64,000 nucleotides of DNA from Rotaria macrura (taxonomy: Eukaryota; Rotifera; Eurotatoria; Philodinida; Philodinidae), in NCBI GenBank assembly GCA_900239685.1, contig OENT01000936.1, forward strand, positions 1 to 64,000, read 5' to 3'. Each line of letters starts with the position of its first letter. Positions within the stretch are counted from its first letter, which is position 1. Under the pieces are notes generated by a model. That model was not told where the DNA came from. It was given only the letters and a program-made list of their open reading frames with translations, and searched no databases. Both the position numbers and the translations under genes were made by a program. Positions 60,479 to 64,000 of this stretch are shown here, in pieces.

Positions 60479-63424
60479 AATATCTTCATTGTTAACACGT
60501 CGAATAATCCAATCAAGTACACGAATATTATCACCTAAAGTCGGAAGAAAATTAAAACTAAAACATAGAACAAAAAAAAAGAATTTTTATTTCGACTACT
60601 CCTTACCAAATCCTGGCCAAAGAAATTTATTATTTTCGTCCAAGCGGAACCAATTGACATGAAATATTTTTGGCAACTGAAATAACAATTATGCGTACAA
60701 TTGGTTTTCAAGAAAAACAACAACATCAACGGTCTCCTTTACTTTGTTGTGTGGATTCTTTTCAAAATCAAGCCAATGTTGAATATATTTTCCGAAGTTA
60801 TAACCAACAAATGGTCTAAGTAAGAAAAAGCATACTCTTTCAAAATTAAAGATTCAATAGTTTTTTATTCTTGCTTACCGCATGGCAAATGGATCATGCA
60901 TAATTTCTTTACCAGAATGTTCAGCAGCTGCAGTCGATTCTGATTTAAGTTGTGAAGCAAGAAAAACACCATGCTTCCAATTTAACGATTCAATGACTAG
61001 AGGAACACCTTCTGGTCGTCGACCACCAAAAATAANCCATGATGTGATTTCAGTACCTGGAGGAGTTTCATCTTCAAGACCTTCCCAGTAGAATCCACCA
61101 TCAGCCGTTTCACCGACATTGGTAAATATTGAATTTTTCAAACAAGTTAAAATTGCATTTGGATTTGTTTTCATGTTCGTGCCACTAAGACAAGTTTTTT
61201 TTCTCTTCTTGAAATTCGGAAAAAAACGAAAATCAATGACTTACGGTGCGACACCAAAGAATCCAGCTTCAGGGTTGATTGCACGTAATTCTCCTGTTTC
61301 TTTATCGAATCTCATCCATGCGATATCATCACCAACACATTTAATTTTATAGCCCGGAATAGTAGGTGTTAACATAGCTAGATTGGTCTTGCCACATGCT
61401 GATGGAAAAGCTGCTGCAACAAATTTTTCTTCACCATGTGGATTGGTTATTGACATAATCAACATGTGTTCGGCTAACCCTATTTGATTGAGAAACGAAC
61501 GAAAACGTATAATTGGTAAGTCAATCATTTTTGAAAAATCAAACTACGTACATCCTTCGTCATAGGCAATACGACCAGCAATACGTAAAGCAAAACATTT
61601 TTTGCCAAGTAAACTGTTGCCACCATAACCAGATCCAAAACTCATGACTTTGCGAGGATCTGGGAAGTGAATAATCTAATGACATGCACGAATAAAACAA
61701 TAGAAATTTCTTAAATTATTCGAATGATATATTTAGAAACGATTGTTAATACTATCAATATGGCAATTTTTTTCAATTATTTCAGCAATAAATTTTCAAT
61801 CGTTTGTTTTTTCTTCTTCAAAACTATCTACAAAGCGTATCGAAATCTAGAATTTCTTTGTATCTTGACACTATGTTGTGCGAAATTTCGCTGTCATACA
61901 CAGTCACTAATTGACACATGTGCGTCAGTGAAGCTTCGCTCTTTTATATTAACTATGACTGACAAGTCAGCAGTAATCTCATTCATCCGCATAGAAGATC
62001 ATGACAAAAATCGTTGATCAGCAAACGCAGACCTTATGTTAATAAACTCTCGTTGTTTTCTATGAGCTACTTGTGTATTATATTTCTAGAAAATTAAAAA
62101 TGATTTCGGATTATGCTTTACCAAATAGAAAGACTGAAAAAATTTCGTTTTGATAAGCAACAGAAGCAACATAGTTGGTTACATTTTAATCCCGCAAGGA
62201 TTCCAGTGAAAGTTTTTCTTTTTCACACACTTTTCTTTCATTTTAAACGTTTTGTACTTTATCTTGCTATAAAACATGATGGTTCTATGTGAAAAAGGAA
62301 GAAATGCTTAAAAATAAATGGCAAGGCCACAGCTGTCATTAACTACCGAAAAGAAAAAAGATTCCACTCGTATACGTATAAAACAAGAAGAAATTTTGTT
62401 CGGGCCATTAACTTAACAATGAGATAGGGAAAGAAGAAAAACGACGAGATTGTGTTAATTTGAATACGTATTTTTTCTTTTGAACCTACCATTGTCTGTT
62501 CAGGATTACACGGCCAATTATTAATAATTGGTTGTTTAGCCGGAAGAGGTACACCTTAATTTATGGAAAAATACTTTAATTCGTAAAAGAAAATTTTTTC
62601 ATAGTTGTTTTTTATATTTACGTACCGACGCAATGAAGACATCGGACAAATTCTTCACCATGTCGAAGAAGATTCCAGATTTCTGATGAAACACGAGTCA
62701 TCACTCTCATTGAGAGTAGCACATAATTGGAATCGGTAATTTGTACACCAATCTTACTTAATGGTGATCCAATGGGTCCCATACTGGAAAGAAGAAAGTC
62801 AATTATACAGAGAAGATATTCTTTCTTTTATATAATAACCTGAATGGAATAACGTATAACGTTCTTCCAGCCATACATCCTGAAAATCGTTCATCGATAT
62901 CTTTTTTGATATCTGCAGGTGATTTCCATAGACCAAGAATACAATTAACACCTTCTCGTGAATGAGGTACTGATGCGTACTTATCATCAGTAACAATGAA
63001 TGTTTTTGATTCAACGCGAGCAACATCCTGTACAAGCAAAGTCATATGCTAGGAGATACTTAAATCGAAAAGAAAACTTTTTTTCTCACGCGAGGATCAG
63101 TGCGGCAAATGTAACAATTTTCATATTTTTTTAATGGTGCTATTGTACCGCCATCGACCAAGAGTTTTGTAACCATATTAGCTTCCTCTTGTGATCCATC
63201 ACAAATATATACATCGCGAGGTGTACATAGTTGAATCTAAATTATCACCAGGATATATGCATTTTCAATTTTTTAGAACAAATATTTCCATTTACTATTT
63301 GTGCAAGCCATGATTGAACGTGTGCAGGAAGTGCATGAAAATCACCTTTTGTTACTGGTACGTTACCGACTTTGTCAATTGTAACATAGTGAACTTCGGA
63401 GAATGGTACGTTAACGTCTTCCAT
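60260..63424 (-). CDS. PCK: Phosphoenolpyruvate carboxykinase (GTP)
   Basis: Eleven exons with agreeing phases: 63296-63424, 63090-63236, 62840-63027, 62626-62783, 62490-62554, 61552-61675, 61245-61479, 60879-61184, 60743-60815, 60607-60676 and 60260-60534, together 589 residues. It makes phosphoenolpyruvate from oxaloacetate and GTP in gluconeogenesis. The kinase-1 loop [14 protein letters not shown], kinase-2 [11 protein letters not shown], the [18 protein letters not shown] segment, [16 protein letters not shown] and [10 protein letters not shown] are all present. The first exon lacks any targeting peptide, suggesting the cytosolic form. An n at 61036 sits at TSW-n-IFGGRRP, where animal PEPCKs have about 44 more residues, including the NSRFCTPASQCP loop that contacts substrate. 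This is probably an assembly fault; if real, the enzyme would be dead. One intron (61676-62489) is 814 nt while most others are 50-70. Confidence 0.95.
61676..62489 (-). other. Unusually long PEPCK intron (814 nt)
   Basis: Bounded by ATG-GTAGGT on the donor side and ATTAG on the acceptor side. Most other introns in the window are 50-130 nt. It contains no recognisable gene; a 97-codon frame on the plus strand lacks domain signal. An inserted and decayed element is one possible cause, but no ends are visible. Confidence 0.7.
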
Positions 63425-64000
63425 TTTTTTTTCGATCTGAATAAATAAGAGTAAAAAATATAATGATTTCTATCGTTATAAATGGAAACAGTTTTATTTA
63501 AAGGTTTGACTATAGTTTATATACTTGAATACAGTAGGTGATTTTTTTCTCTTATATTCTCTTTTCATTACTATACTCATTTTTTCTTTTCGTTCTATAG
63601 AATAGGCGTCCATGGCATTATTGAATCCGACTATAAAAAAAGAAATCGATCGATGTAAGTTACACTTTGTACTATCAAAAACTTCCATATTGAGGACCAA
63701 AGTTCGCTTTTCGATACATTAACTTCATCATCTTTTTCTCTATGCACGCGAACTACTTACGAACTACTGACAAAAAGTAAAGAAACTATGTACGAGAAAA
63801 GATCAGAAACTGGTGCATATTGTGGGTGTACAGACAGAAAAAGCCAAGTTGGAAACAATGACTGCTGTCGTTGAAGTTACATATCCGGGATATGGAAAAA
63901 GAAAATAGGCGTAGTATTCATTTGTGCCGAAGAAAAAAGAGAAAAAGAAGCACTACCAATGAGAAAATAGAGAAGAAAAGGGAAAAAGAATAACTTGGCC
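63425..64000. other. Upstream region of the PEPCK gene
   Basis: An acceptor-like TTATTCAG lies 13 nt before the PEPCK ATG, so a 5' UTR intron is likely. The final 100 nt are purine-rich on the plus strand (GAAAAAGAAG, GAGAAGAAAAGGG). No further gene recognised. Confidence 0.45.

Noticed and set aside
61724-62017. 97-codon frame inside the long PEPCK intron
   Set aside because: No domain signal and antisense to the gene; likely chance.
1-64000. tRNA, rRNA or telomeric repeats
   Set aside because: I looked for B-box-like GGTTCGANNCC, rRNA-like conserved blocks and TGTGGG-type repeats and found none by eye; a covariance search would be needed to exclude tRNAs.

Overview
The window looks like nuclear DNA of a bdelloid rotifer (Adineta/Rotaria type). 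The evidence is strongly AT-rich DNA, very short spliceosomal introns (about 50-75 nt, GT-AG), animal genes (PEPCK, a STRA6-like receptor, a rhodopsin-like GPCR, a B-box protein) beside genes of apparently foreign origin (a fungal MAO-N-like flavin amine oxidase and a bacterial-type Gfo/Idh/MocA oxidoreductase), a long FG-GAP repeat array, and small decayed DNA transposons. The organism is inferred; no species is assigned.

Layout. Positions 1-222 hold the last exon of a PEPCK gene on the plus strand. From 60260 to 63424 an almost complete second PEPCK gene lies on the minus strand, so two homologous copies face each other across about 60 kb, and the homology continues about 210 nt into their 3' flanks. 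Between them, in order: a six-exon Thr/Ser-rich membrane-anchored protein with a 24-bp tandem repeat (4802-6069, +); a GNAT acetyltransferase (7022-7492, -); a hAT-type foldback MITE (10418-10816); a leucine-rich-repeat protein (14108-14956, -); a ruined mariner copy (about 17.0-17.7 kb); an EGF-like fragment (19.7-20.0 kb); a STRA6-like multipass receptor (21.4-24.0 kb, +); an unrecognised pseudogene (25.2-25.6 kb); a three-exon Gfo/Idh/MocA oxidoreductase (26342-27636, -); a gene-poor stretch of about 7 kb; a decayed gene of 28 FG-GAP/VCBS blades (35.9-40.6 kb, +) split by a TA-flanked MITE; the intronless amine oxidase (42303-43751, +); a B-box protein (45901-47220, +); a 7TM receptor (51220-52191, +); and about 8 kb with no recognised gene before the second PEPCK.

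The genes are independent eukaryotic transcription units on both strands; nothing suggests an operon or a joint pathway. Gene density is low and much of the window holds decayed material, as in accessory or subterminal bdelloid DNA. The most informative points are the inverted PEPCK pair with a perfectly identical tract next to a divergent one, a single n in PEPCK exactly where about 44 conserved residues are missing, the cleanly delimited MITE insertions, and the two likely horizontally acquired enzymes. I saw no rRNA, tRNA, CRISPR array, telomeric repeat, retroelement or obviously new multigene system by eye.
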